Positions 8,203 to 16,654 of a stretch of DNA of 64,000 nucleotides are shown here, piece after piece (the stretch's first letter is position 1; each line of letters starts with the position of its first letter). The stretch is taken from positions 50,224 through 114,223 of the forward strand of contig QEVK01000007.1 in assembly GCA_003577315.1 (NCBI GenBank), in the 5' to 3' direction. A model generated the notes under the pieces. The model did not search any database. It had not been told where the DNA came from and saw only the letters and a program-made list of their open reading frames with translations. This DNA comes from Hyphomicrobiales bacterium (lineage in GTDB: Bacteria > Pseudomonadota > Alphaproteobacteria > Rhizobiales > Rhizobiaceae). The position numbers were made by a program, and so were the translations under genes.

Positions 8203-9549
8203 TCAGTCCGGCGTCAGGCCGACAAGGCGGTCGAGCTCGCGGTAGGCCGGCAGGCTGCCGGTGAGCGGCGCGCCGGCGCGAACGACGACACGGTCGCTTT
8301 CGGGACGCGAAAGCAGCTCCGACCACGACCGCCCCTCGAAGAGGACGAAATCCGCCGTCCGGCCCGCGCCGATCGACCCGCGATCCGTCAATCCCATGGC
8401 GGCGGCCGGGGTCGCCGAAACCGCAAGCGGCCAATCGCCGATGTCGTGGTCGAGATGCATGATGCGCGTGCCCATGCGATACGTCTCCAGCATGTCCAGG
8501 TCGCCATAGGCGTAGAACGGATCGCGCGTGTTGTCCGAGGCCAGCGCCACCGGGATTCCGCGGCTCCTCATCTCGTGAAGCAGGGTCACGCCGCGCCAGC
8601 GCGGGGTCGTCCCGTCGTGGCGGCGGTCCTGGAGGTAGAGATTGCACATCGGCAGCGAGACGACGGCGAGCCCCGCCGCGGCGACCTTGTCGAGGGTCGA
8701 ATCCACCACGGCGAGGTCCTGCCGGGCAAGCGAGCAGCAATGGCCGACCAGAACCTTGCCTTCGAAACGCATGCGAAGCGCCGTTTCGGCGATCCGCCGC
8801 AGCGCATCGACCGAGGCGTCGGCGGTTTCGTCGGCGTGGAAATCGAGATCGAGCCCGTGCCGTGCCGCCGTGGCGAACATGCGCTCGAGCAGAGGGTCGA
8901 GATCGGGAACCATGAACGCGGTCGCGCCCAGCACGCCGCCGGCCGCCGCAACGCGGCGGGCCATGGCCTCGAGCGCCTGCTCGTCGCGGGCGAAGTCGAT
9001 GCCGACGAGGCACGCGGCCTGGAGATCGACGCGGCCGCGCCAGGCCCGGCGCAACTCCTCGAAAACCGGCCAGGAGATCGAATCCTGAGGCGGCAGCGAA
9101 TCCAGATGCGTGCGCAGCGCGGCCGTGCCGTAGTGATGGGCGCAGCGGAGCGCGAAATCCATGCGCACGGCCAGATCATCGGCCGTCCAGTGGGAGAGGC
9201 GGTCGGCGATCACCGCCGCCATGGCGCCGGGGAAGGAGCCGTCTGCGCCGGGCGTGCGCGGCGAGATGTGGCCCTTGTCGAGATGCGTGTGGCAGTCGAC
9301 GAAGGCCGGCAGGGCCATGCGGCCGCCGGCATCGACGCAAGCGCCGTCGCCGAAGGCGACGGCCGCCGCCGCGGGCTCCACGGCCGCGACCTTTCCGGCC
9401 TCGACCAGAAGGTCGCAGAGAGCCGGCGCCGAGCCGGCCGCGCCCGGCGACGGGCCCGGGCGGACGTTGCGCAGCACGTAGCGCCCGCCCCGCGCCGCGG
9501 CGGCGAGCCGTTGCCGCAGCGTCGCATTGTCGTCCGCATCGCTCCTCAT
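8203..9549 (-). CDS. Cytosine deaminase-like amidohydrolase (CodA family)
   Basis: A 448-residue amidohydrolase. Metal and catalytic motifs in order: DCHTHLDKGH, HADETAD, GHCCSLA and ASDNTRDPFYAYGD, the pattern of the CodA branch (cytosine, creatinine and related ring deaminases). GGAGG lies nine bases before the ATG. It is the last gene of a three-gene minus-strand operon after an aldehyde dehydrogenase and an SDR, 41 bases downstream of the latter. CodA-type enzymes hydrolyse amidines in small rings; cytosine, isoguanine or creatinine are all possible substrates, and sequence alone does not decide. The operon promoter carries the TGATCA array shared across this island. Confidence 0.8.
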   Translation of the reverse strand: MRSDADDNATLRQRLAAAARGGRYVLRNVRPGPSPGAAGSAPALCDLLVEAGKVAAVEPAAAAVAFGDGACVDAGGRMALPAFVDCHTHLDKGHISPRTPGADGSFPGAMAAVIADRLSHWTADDLAVRMDFALRCAHHYGTAALRTHLDSLPPQDSISWPVFEELRRAWRGRVDLQAACLVGIDFARDEQALEAMARRVAAAGGVLGATAFMVPDLDPLLERMFATAARHGLDLDFHADETADASVDALRRIAETALRMRFEGKVLVGHCCSLARQDLAVVDSTLDKVAAAGLAVVSLPMCNLYLQDRRHDGTTPRWRGVTLLHEMRSRGIPVALASDNTRDPFYAYGDLDMLETYRMGTRIMHLDHDIGDWPLAVSATPAAAMGLTDRGSIGAGRTADFVLFEGRSWSELLSRPESDRVVVRAGAPLTGSLPAYRELDRLVGLTPD

Positions 9550-9590
9550 GGCAGTCGATCCTCCCCTGTGCTTGGCATGCGACGGCCGGC

Positions 9591-10370
9591 TCAGGAGCCG
9601 AAATGCAGCCCGCCGTTGACGTGAAGCGACTGGCCGTTGACGTAGCCGGCGTCGTCGCGGCACAGGAACGCGGCCATCGCGGCGATGTCCTCGGGCTCGC
9701 CGAGGCGCTTGGCCGGTATCTCGTTGGCGCGGGAGACGAGGAAGGAGCCGGGCTCCAGCCCGTCGCGCGCCTCGACCTTGATCGCGACCTCGCGCATCAT
9801 GTCGGTCATGATGTTGCCGGGGCAGATGGTGTTGACCGTCACGCCATGGCGGGCGAGCTCGGCCGCCGCCGTGCGGGTCAGGCCGGTCACCGCGGTCTTG
9901 CTCGCCACATAGGCCAGATCCTCGCCGAAGGCGGTGACGCTCAGCAGCGAGCCGAGGTTGATGATGCGGCCCCATCCGGCCGCGACCATTGCCTTGCCGA
10001 ACACCTGGATGCAGTGGATCGGGCCGAAGAGATTGATCTCGAAGGTCCGGCGCCACACGCTCTCCGGGGCGTCGAGAATGTTCGTCTGGGCGTAGATGCC
10101 GGCATTGTTGACCAGGATGTTCACGGCCGGAAAGCGCGCGCCCAGCGCCTCGACGCTGGCGCGGCTGGAGACGTCGACCTGCGCGCCCGTCGCCGAATGG
10201 CCGCGCCGGCGAAGCTGCTCCGCCTGCGCCTCGGCCCTGGCCTCGTCGAGATCGGCGATGACGACGGCGGCGCCGTCGGCGGCAAGGCGCCTGGCGATTG
10301 CCAGGCCGATACCCTGGGCGGCGCCGGTGACGAGCGCGGTCCGGCCGGCGAGAGTTCCGTTTTCAGACAT
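9591..10370 (-). CDS. SDR-family NAD(P)-dependent oxidoreductase
   Basis: A 259-residue classical short-chain dehydrogenase/reductase. The cofactor motif TGAAQGIG is near residue 15, NNAG follows in mid-protein, and the catalytic pair is Tyr and Lys in AYVASK with an upstream Ser in NLGSLLS. Asp in IADLDEA after the second strand suggests NAD over NADP. It starts 17 bases downstream of the aldehyde dehydrogenase stop and precedes the CodA-like gene, so it probably oxidises an alcohol intermediate in the same route. Substrate unknown. Confidence 0.85.
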   Translation of the reverse strand: MSENGTLAGRTALVTGAAQGIGLAIARRLAADGAAVVIADLDEARAEAQAEQLRRRGHSATGAQVDVSSRASVEALGARFPAVNILVNNAGIYAQTNILDAPESVWRRTFEINLFGPIHCIQVFGKAMVAAGWGRIINLGSLLSVTAFGEDLAYVASKTAVTGLTRTAAAELARHGVTVNTICPGNIMTDMMREVAIKVEARDGLEPGSFLVSRANEIPAKRLGEPEDIAAMAAFLCRDDAGYVNGQSLHVNGGLHFGS

Positions 10371-10387
10371 GGCGTTTCCTCTTTGCG

Positions 10388-11836
10388 CTACATGCGGGTG
10401 ACGGTCTTGGTCACCAGATGCTCGTGGAGCCCGTGGCGGGAGCCTTCGCGGCCCAGGCCGCTGTCCTTGACGCCGCCGAACGGCACCATCGGGCCGCCGA
10501 CATTGAGCGTATTGATGCCGACGAGCCCGGCCTCGAGCTCCGCGGCGATGGCCTGCGTGCACGACGGGTCGCGGCCGAAGACATAGGCGCAAAGCCCGTA
10601 GGGCAGGCCGTTCGAAATCCGGACCGCCTCCTCCCGCTCGTCATAGGGCGTGATCGCGGCGATGGGGCCATATGGCTCGTCGTTCATCACCCTGGCCGCC
10701 AGCGGCACGTCGGCAAGCACCGTCGGCTCGAAGAACGCGCCCTCGTCCGCCGGCCGCCCGCCGCCCGCGGCGAGGCGGGCACCGCGATCGCGCGCCTCGG
10801 CGACGAACTCGCCCATCGTCGAGACCGCGCGCATGTTGATCATCGCGCCCATGCCGTTCTGCTCGTCGAGCCCGTTGCCGACCCTGATCGCGGCCGCATG
10901 GGCGGCGAACGCCTCTGTGAAGGCCCCGGCGACCGAGCGGTGCGCCAGGAAGCGGGTCGGCGCCATGCAGGACTGGCCGGCATTGAAGAACTTGCCGGCG
11001 ACGAGCGTGCGGGCGACCTCGTCGACATCGACGTCCGGGCAGATGACGACGGGGGCATGCCCGCCCAGCTCCGCCGTGAACCGCTTGACATGATGGCCGC
11101 ACAGGGCGCCCAGCGTGCGGCCGACCTCGGTGGAGCCGGTGAACGACACCTTCCTGATCTGTGGCGCGGCGATCAGGAATCGCGCGATCGCGTCCGGGTC
11201 GCCGTGCACGACATGGATGGCATCGGCCGGAAGGCCGGCCTCGAGGAGGATGCGGGCCAGCTCCATGACAATCCCGGGCGTCTGGCTCGCCGGCTTGACG
11301 ATCACCGGGCATCCGCATGAAAGCGCGTGGGCGATCTTGCGCCCGGCCATCATCGCCGGCATGTTCCACGGCGCGATCGCCAGCACCGGCCCGATCGGGT
11401 CGTGATGGATGACCTGCTGCATTCCGGGAATGCGCGAGGCCAGGATCTCGTCCGCGATGCGGCAGCTCTCCTCGGCCAGCCACTCGAAGATCGCGGCGGT
11501 GCCGAACACCTCCCCTCGCGCCTCGCGCAGCGGCTTGCCCTGCTCCACGGTGATCGTCCAGGCGAGCGCCTCCACCCGTTCGCGCATCAGGCCGGCGGCC
11601 TTCTTCAGTATCTCGGCGCGGCCGTAGGCGGGAGTGCGGCGCCAGCGGCGGAAGCCCTCGAAGGCGCGCCTGGCCACCTCGTCCAGCAGGGCCTCGTCTA
11701 TCCGGGGGATGAGGCCCAGCTCCGCGCCCGTCGCCGGGTTCAGCACCGGCCGGCCGCCGGAAGGGCCGTCGACATACTCGCCGCCCACCAGATGCAGGAT
11801 CCGCGGATAGGACCGTGCTGCGCCGTCCATGGACAT
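10388..11836 (-). CDS. NAD(P)-dependent aldehyde dehydrogenase (succinate-semialdehyde type)
   Basis: A 482-residue aldehyde dehydrogenase. Motifs: APWNMPA, VKPASQTP, SFTGSTEVG, the general base Glu in AELGGHAP and the catalytic Cys in NAGQSCMAP. The overall pattern resembles the GabD group. The ATG at 11836 was chosen because GGAGG stands six bases away; a longer reading frame upstream lacks this. It is the first gene of the operon with the SDR and CodA-like enzyme, and would oxidise an aldehyde, perhaps a semialdehyde, to the acid. The promoter region is shared with the divergent ABC ATPase gene and holds three TGATCA-type sites. Confidence 0.87.
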   Translation of the reverse strand: MSMDGAARSYPRILHLVGGEYVDGPSGGRPVLNPATGAELGLIPRIDEALLDEVARRAFEGFRRWRRTPAYGRAEILKKAAGLMRERVEALAWTITVEQGKPLREARGEVFGTAAIFEWLAEESCRIADEILASRIPGMQQVIHHDPIGPVLAIAPWNMPAMMAGRKIAHALSCGCPVIVKPASQTPGIVMELARILLEAGLPADAIHVVHGDPDAIARFLIAAPQIRKVSFTGSTEVGRTLGALCGHHVKRFTAELGGHAPVVICPDVDVDEVARTLVAGKFFNAGQSCMAPTRFLAHRSVAGAFTEAFAAHAAAIRVGNGLDEQNGMGAMINMRAVSTMGEFVAEARDRGARLAAGGGRPADEGAFFEPTVLADVPLAARVMNDEPYGPIAAITPYDEREEAVRISNGLPYGLCAYVFGRDPSCTQAIAAELEAGLVGINTLNVGGPMVPFGGVKDSGLGREGSRHGLHEHLVTKTVTRM

Positions 11837-11971
11837 CGTGCTCCTCCCCGAGCTTGCCGCCCCGCCCGCATCGCGCCTTCTCCCGCCCGGCGGGAGCGGC
11901 GCGGACCGCTTCGCGGAACCCCGGAAGCGGCGGCGACCGCAAAAGATCGATTTGTCTTGTATCATGAACTG

Positions 11972-12003
11972 TGATCAAGTAAAGTGATTACAATTAGTGA
12001 TCA
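11972..12003. promoter_or_regulatory. TGATCA operator array, 13-bp phase (site A)
   Basis: Three elements start at 11972 (TGATCA), 11985 (TGATTA, within GTGATTACAATT) and 11998 (TGATCA), exactly 13 bp apart, in the divergent region between the aldehyde dehydrogenase and ABC ATPase genes. The same element recurs at five other promoters in this window. It is probably the binding site of a GntR/FCD regulator encoded nearby. Confidence 0.7.
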
Positions 12004-12064
12004 AATAATGGCTCGCATCGGGCTCGCGCCCGCAGGCGGCCGGCGACAGACAGGCGAGGACGAG

Positions 12065-12817
12065 ATGGGGCAGCCCTGCATAACCATCAGTGAGGTGACC
12101 AAGTCCTTCGGCGGCGTGGTTGCGCTCAAGGACCTGAACCTGACGATCGACCAGGGCGAGTTCGTCGCCTTTCTGGGGGCGTCCGGTTGCGGAAAGAGCA
12201 CGGCCCTGCGCCTGATCGCGGGGCTCAGCAAGCCGACGACGGGCAGCGTCGACCTGCACGGCATCTCGTCTCGCGACGGCGACATCAGCTACGTCTTCCA
12301 GGAGCCCACGCTGATGCCGTGGGCGACCGTCTACGACAACGTCTACCTGCCTCTGCGGCTCAAGGGAGAGAGCCGGCAGGCGGCCGACGGGCGCGTGCGC
12401 GCCGCCCTGGCCACGGTCAATCTCACCGATTTCGCCGACGTCTATCCGAGGCAGCTTTCCGGCGGCATGAAGATGCGCTGCTCGATCGCGCGGGCGATGG
12501 TGACCGAGCCGAAGCTGGTGCTGATGGATGAGCCGTTCGCCGCGCTCGACGAGCTCACCCGGTTCCGGCTCAACGACGAGCTGCTGGCGCTGTGGGACCG
12601 CTTCAAGTGGACCGTCATCTTCGTCACCCACAGCGTCTTCGAAGCCACGTACCTTTCCTCCCGCACCATGGTGTTTTCCCCGCGCACCAGCCGCATCTTC
12701 GGCGAGGTGGACATCGACACGCCCTATCCGCGCGACCCGGACCTCAGAACCGACACGCACTTCCAGGCCATCACCAGGCGCGCCTCCGACATGCTCGCAG
12801 CCGCCCAGCACGCCTGA
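12065..12817 (+). CDS. ABC transporter ATPase (nitrate/sulfonate/taurine type)
   Basis: A 250-residue nucleotide-binding subunit: Walker A GASGCGKST, Q-loop YVFQEPTLMPW, signature LSGGMKMR, Walker B LVLMDEP and H-loop VTHS. It belongs to the SsuB/TauB group, which powers import of small organic ions. The ATG at 12065 has a GAGGA site; an earlier ATG (12008) does not. Its partner permease and binding protein are not adjacent; the nearest on this strand lacking an ATPase are at 18141 and 19036, so this system appears split by the genes at 12848-17623. It shares a TIM-barrel isomerase-like gene immediately downstream. Confidence 0.87.
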   Translation: MGQPCITISEVTKSFGGVVALKDLNLTIDQGEFVAFLGASGCGKSTALRLIAGLSKPTTGSVDLHGISSRDGDISYVFQEPTLMPWATVYDNVYLPLRLKGESRQAADGRVRAALATVNLTDFADVYPRQLSGGMKMRCSIARAMVTEPKLVLMDEPFAALDELTRFRLNDELLALWDRFKWTVIFVTHSVFEATYLSSRTMVFSPRTSRIFGEVDIDTPYPRDPDLRTDTHFQAITRRASDMLAAAQHA

Positions 12818-12847
12818 GCGGCGGCCGCCAGCACCAGCGGGACCACG

Positions 12848-13642
12848 ATGAATCGCCTCTGCTTCAACCAGATCACCAATTACGGCCTCGACCTGCCGGA
12901 GGCGCTGGCCCTCTATGCCCGCCACGGCATCCAATGGGCGTCGCTGTGGCACGAGAAGATCGACGAGACCGGCGTCGCCGAGACCAGGAGGCTGCTGCGC
13001 GACCACGGCATCAGGCCCGTCAGCATCTGCGGCTGGTATCGCCGCGACCGCACCACGGTGACGTTCGAGGACCGCTGCCGGACCATCGAGATCGCCGCCG
13101 AGCTCGAGGCGCGCCAGGTCACGCTGCTGGTGCCCGGCATGCAGGCCTTCGGCGCCTCGCTCGAGGAGAGCCGCAAGCGGGCCTTCGACTACGCGGCGCG
13201 GATGCTGGAGGTCGGACGGAAGAACGGCATCACCCTTTCGCTCGAGCCCATCCACCCCAAGCTCGCCTATCCGCTTTCGGTCGTGAACACCGTGGCGCAG
13301 GCCATCGACTGGTGCGAGCGCCTCGGGCCCGGCATCGGCATCGAGCTCGACGTCAACAATGTGTGGTGGGACCCCGACCTCGCCCGTCAGGTCGGGCGCG
13401 CGATCGGGAAGAAGCTGGTATGCGGCGTCCAGCTCTGCGACGTGCCGGTCGGCGATCCGGTGGTCGAGCGGGCCGCGCTGGGCGAGGGCATCGCCGACCT
13501 TCGGGCCTTCGTCGCGATGACCGAGGCCGCCGGCCACCAGGGTCTCTACGAGATCGAGCTGATCAGCCCGTCGCTGTGGGAGCGCGAGACCGAGGGCTAC
13601 ATGCGCGCCACGCTGGATGCCTGCCGCGGCCTGCTGGCGTGA
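12848..13642 (+). CDS. TIM-barrel sugar isomerase/epimerase-like protein (AP endonuclease 2 fold)
   Basis: A 264-residue protein of the xylose-isomerase-like TIM-barrel superfamily (hydroxypyruvate isomerase, tagatose epimerase and inosose enzymes). Metal ligands are visible as Glu in SLEPIHP, Asp in IELDVNN, His/Gln region around VQLCDV and Glu in YEIELIS. These enzymes usually move a carbonyl or epimerise a small hydroxy-ketone. It starts 30 bases after the ABC ATPase stop and is probably co-transcribed. Exact substrate unknown; the family is too broad to assign a reaction. Confidence 0.72.
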   Translation: MNRLCFNQITNYGLDLPEALALYARHGIQWASLWHEKIDETGVAETRRLLRDHGIRPVSICGWYRRDRTTVTFEDRCRTIEIAAELEARQVTLLVPGMQAFGASLEESRKRAFDYAARMLEVGRKNGITLSLEPIHPKLAYPLSVVNTVAQAIDWCERLGPGIGIELDVNNVWWDPDLARQVGRAIGKKLVCGVQLCDVPVGDPVVERAALGEGIADLRAFVAMTEAAGHQGLYEIELISPSLWERETEGYMRATLDACRGLLA

Positions 13643-13700
13643 GCGGCGGCGCGACGGGCAGCCGTGACGGGCCGTCCGCCGGTCGCGCCGCGGCCCGGCG

Positions 13701-14411
13701 CTATGCCTCGGCCGGGAATATGACCCCGGCCGGCAAGCCGACGATCTCCTTGTGGGTTTCAATGATGTCGTCCCTTATGGCCTGCACGCAGGCATCGAGG
13801 TTCTTCAGCCTGAGCGCGCGGATCAGCGCGTCGTGATACGACGCCCGCCAGGTGATGAGGTCCGACCGCAGGACGGCGTGCATGAAGGCACCCGCGCGCA
13901 GCCAGACATTGGTGATCAGCGAGAAGGTCAGCGGCCGCCCGGCGATGGCGTAGAAGGACAGGTGGAAACGCTGGTTGCAGTCGATGCTCTTTTGCGTTTC
14001 ACCGCGCCCGATCGCCTCCACCAGCTTGGCGTTGATCGCCTCCAGCTCGTCGATGTCGCCGCGCGTCGCGCGCCTGTAGGCGTCGGCGGCGATGTCGGTC
14101 TCGAGCATCAGCCGCACCCGCGTCAGCTCGTCGAACTGGCCGCGATCGAGGGTGGGGATGCGCGTCTGGCGGTTGGGCAGGAGCTCGATCGCCGACTCGG
14201 CGATCAGCCGGTTCAGCGCGTTGCGCACCGGCATCTCCGATACGTGCAGGGCCGACGAGAGCTGCCGCAGCGAGATCGTCTCTCCCGGCTGGAAGAAGCC
14301 GGCCATGAGCATGTAGGAGATGTGCCGGTAGACGCGCTCGTGCGCGGTTTCGGCGGCCGGGGCGCGGCCCAGCCGGAAGGCTCCGGTTTCGGGAAGTTCT
14401 GGCACTTGCAT
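13701..14411 (-). CDS. GntR-family regulator with FCD domain
   Basis: A 236-residue regulator: GntR winged helix at about residues 25-90 (ETISLRQLSSALHVSEMPVRNAL) and an all-helical FCD domain (about 95-220) with His and Asp residues that usually hold a metal near the ligand. It lies downstream of the E1/E2 genes on the same strand, 109 bases after them, and may be transcribed with them. It is one of two FCD regulators in the island and so one candidate reader of the TGATCA arrays. Confidence 0.87.
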   Translation of the reverse strand: MQVPELPETGAFRLGRAPAAETAHERVYRHISYMLMAGFFQPGETISLRQLSSALHVSEMPVRNALNRLIAESAIELLPNRQTRIPTLDRGQFDELTRVRLMLETDIAADAYRRATRGDIDELEAINAKLVEAIGRGETQKSIDCNQRFHLSFYAIAGRPLTFSLITNVWLRAGAFMHAVLRSDLITWRASYHDALIRALRLKNLDACVQAIRDDIIETHKEIVGLPAGVIFPAEA

Positions 14412-14520
14412 GAGCGGCTTCTCAATCGTCGGTGTCGGTCTCGCTCACTTAGAACTCTGTTGCCCGCCAGGGAAGCGGCCCCGGTCTTTCGGCGGGCCGG
14501 GGGCGCGAACGTCCCGCGCC

Positions 14521-15630
14521 TCAGGCGTGCCTGGCGATGAAGTCGCCCAGCAGCCGGTTGAAGTCGGGGCTTTCGACATGGGGCATGTGCCCCACCCCCG
14601 CGACGACGTGCTTTTCGGCCGCGCCGGGAATGCGCTCCATGTGGCCCGGCGGGAAGATCTTGTCCTTCTCGCCCCAGACGACGAGCGTCCTGCCGGCGAC
14701 GCCGGCCGGGAGCGTGCCGAACGTGCCGGCGCGGGCGGAAAGATCGGCCGCGATCTTCTCCAGCGTCGCCTGCACGCCCTCGATGCGGCGGTAGTTGAGC
14801 ATGTCGTCGACCATCGAGCGCGACACCAGCCTGGTGTCCTCGAACAGCAGGCCCATCACGTCCTTGAGCGTGCGGCGGTCGTTCGCGCCCACGAAGCGGC
14901 CGACGTAGTCCTCGCCGATGGCGGCGTCGAGGCCGGCCGGATCGACCAGCGTCAGCGACGCGACGAGATCGGGATTGCCCGCCGCCAGGATCGCGCAGAC
15001 GAGGCCGCCATAGGAGTGGCCCGCGACATGGCAGCGGCTCACGCCCAGCGCCTTCAGCACCCTGGCGACGATCTTGGCGTAGGTCTCGGGCCGGGGATCG
15101 CTCACCAGCTTCGTCGACTTGCCGTGGCCGGGCAGGTCGATGGCGATCACCGGCCGGGCGGGCGACATCGCCGCGACCGTCATCGCCCAGTTGTCGGCGT
15201 TGCCGCCGAAGCCGTGGACGAGGACGAGCGGAAGCTCCTCGCTTTCGGCGGGGCCGGCGCGCAGCACGTTGACCTGGTAGCCGTCGACCTCGACGCGCTC
15301 CTCCTTCGGGCCGGCCGAGGCGCCGTCCTCGTCCTCGTCGAAGACATAGGAGGCGATGAAAGCGTCGATCTCGGCGTCCGGCACCGCCGCATCGGCGATG
15401 ACGCCGATCAGCGCGCCGACCGGGCGGACCGTGCCTTCCTCGGCCAGGATGCGCCGCAACTGCCCGCCGCCCTCGTGCGCCTCGTAGACGCCGGTCAGCT
15501 TGGTGGTCTCGATCTCGACCAGCTCGTCGCCGGCCGCGACCTCCGCGCCGACCGCGACGAGCCAGCCGGCGATCTTGCCCTCGGACATCGACATGCCCCA
15601 GCGGGGCACCGTTATGGCTTTGACGGTCAT
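14521..15630 (-). CDS. acoC: Lipoyl-domain/alpha-beta hydrolase E2 component (AcoC-like)
   Basis: A 369-residue fusion. Residues 1-75 form a lipoyl domain with the lipoylated Lys in IETTKLTG; the rest, from about residue 105, is an alpha/beta hydrolase with oxyanion segment VLVHGFGGNADNW, nucleophile Ser in GHSYGG, Asp in WGEKDKIFPPGH and His in GVGHMPH. This layout matches AcoC of acetoin dehydrogenase rather than the trimer-core acyltransferase of pyruvate dehydrogenase E2. It begins one base from the E1-beta stop. No E3 (dihydrolipoamide dehydrogenase) is present, so that subunit must be borrowed. Acetoin or another 2-oxo or diketone substrate is possible. Confidence 0.83.
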   Translation of the reverse strand: MTVKAITVPRWGMSMSEGKIAGWLVAVGAEVAAGDELVEIETTKLTGVYEAHEGGGQLRRILAEEGTVRPVGALIGVIADAAVPDAEIDAFIASYVFDEDEDGASAGPKEERVEVDGYQVNVLRAGPAESEELPLVLVHGFGGNADNWAMTVAAMSPARPVIAIDLPGHGKSTKLVSDPRPETYAKIVARVLKALGVSRCHVAGHSYGGLVCAILAAGNPDLVASLTLVDPAGLDAAIGEDYVGRFVGANDRRTLKDVMGLLFEDTRLVSRSMVDDMLNYRRIEGVQATLEKIAADLSARAGTFGTLPAGVAGRTLVVWGEKDKIFPPGHMERIPGAAEKHVVAGVGHMPHVESPDFNRLLGDFIARHA

Positions 15631-15631
15631 C

Positions 15632-16639
15632 TCAGTAGGCCCTCACTTGCTTGATCGCCGCGGCGATGCGCTCCGCGCTCGGCAGATAGGCGTCTTCCAG
15701 AACCGGCGCGAACGGCACCGGCGTATGCGGGGCGGTGACCTTGACCACCGGCGCCTGCAAATCGCCGAAGGCCTGCTCGCAGATCAGCGAGGCGATGTCG
15801 GCGGCCACGCCGCAGCGCGGGTTCGCCTCGTCGACGATGACGACCCTGCCGGTCTCGGCGGCCATCTCGAGGATCAGCCCCTCGTCGAGCGGCGAGATCG
15901 TGCGCGGGTCGACCAGCGAGCAGCGGATGCCGTCGGCGCGTGCGGCCTGGATGGCCTTCTCGGCGGTCTGCAGCATGCGGCCTATGGCGATGACGGTCAC
16001 GTCCTTGCCCTCCTGCAGGACGCGCCCTTCGCCGAACGGGACCGTATAGGCCTCGTCGGGAACCTCGCCGATGTCGTCATACATCGCCTTGTGCTCCATG
16101 AAGATGACCGGGTCGTCGTCGCGGATCGCCGACATCAGCAGGCCCTTGGCGTCGTAGGGGTTCGAGGGCACCGCCACCTTGAGGCCGGGTATGTGGGCGA
16201 AGATCGAATAGAGCGTCTGGCTGTGCTGGGCGGCGGCGCGCAGGCCCGCGCCGTACTGGGTGCGCACGACCAGCGGCGCCCTGACGCGGCCGCCGAACAT
16301 GTAGCGGAACTTGGCGGCCTGGTTCATCAGCTGGTCGAGGCACACGCCGAGGAAGTCGTTGAACATCAGCTCGACCACGGGGCGCAGGCCCGTTGCCGCC
16401 GCGCCAGCGCCGGCGCCGACCAGCGCAAGCTCGGAAATCGGGGTGTCGAGCACGCGCTCCGGCCCGTATTTGCCGATCAGGCCCTTGGTGACGCCCATGA
16501 CGCCGCCCCACGCATCCTGCGCGCCCGAGGCGCCCGTGCCGCCGGCGATGTCCTCGCCGATCAGGATCACCCGGTCGTCCCTCGCCATCTCCTGATCGAG
16601 GGCCTGGTTGATGGCCTCGCGATAGGTCTTCCTTGCCAT
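15632..16639 (-). CDS. acoB: 2-oxo acid/acetoin dehydrogenase E1 beta subunit
   Basis: A 335-residue transketolase-type E1 beta subunit, with GEDIAGGTGASGAQDAWGG near the start, TPISELALVGAGAGAA (thiamine diphosphate-contacting Glu region) and RTISPLD near the C-terminal domain. With E1 alpha upstream it forms the alpha2-beta2 heterotetramer that decarboxylates or cleaves the substrate and passes the acyl unit to the lipoyl domain of the E2. It starts 15 bases after the E1 alpha stop. The alpha/beta split and lipoyl-hydrolase partner favour an acetoin-dehydrogenase-like complex. Confidence 0.87.
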   Translation of the reverse strand: MARKTYREAINQALDQEMARDDRVILIGEDIAGGTGASGAQDAWGGVMGVTKGLIGKYGPERVLDTPISELALVGAGAGAAATGLRPVVELMFNDFLGVCLDQLMNQAAKFRYMFGGRVRAPLVVRTQYGAGLRAAAQHSQTLYSIFAHIPGLKVAVPSNPYDAKGLLMSAIRDDDPVIFMEHKAMYDDIGEVPDEAYTVPFGEGRVLQEGKDVTVIAIGRMLQTAEKAIQAARADGIRCSLVDPRTISPLDEGLILEMAAETGRVVIVDEANPRCGVAADIASLICEQAFGDLQAPVVKVTAPHTPVPFAPVLEDAYLPSAERIAAAIKQVRAY

Positions 16640-16654
16640 TGTCTCGTGCTCCGG

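Noticed and set aside
6814..9624. A 936-codon plus-strand frame across hutF and the CodA-like gene
   Set aside because: It overlaps clear genes in other frames and is Arg-rich without any domain; a composition effect.
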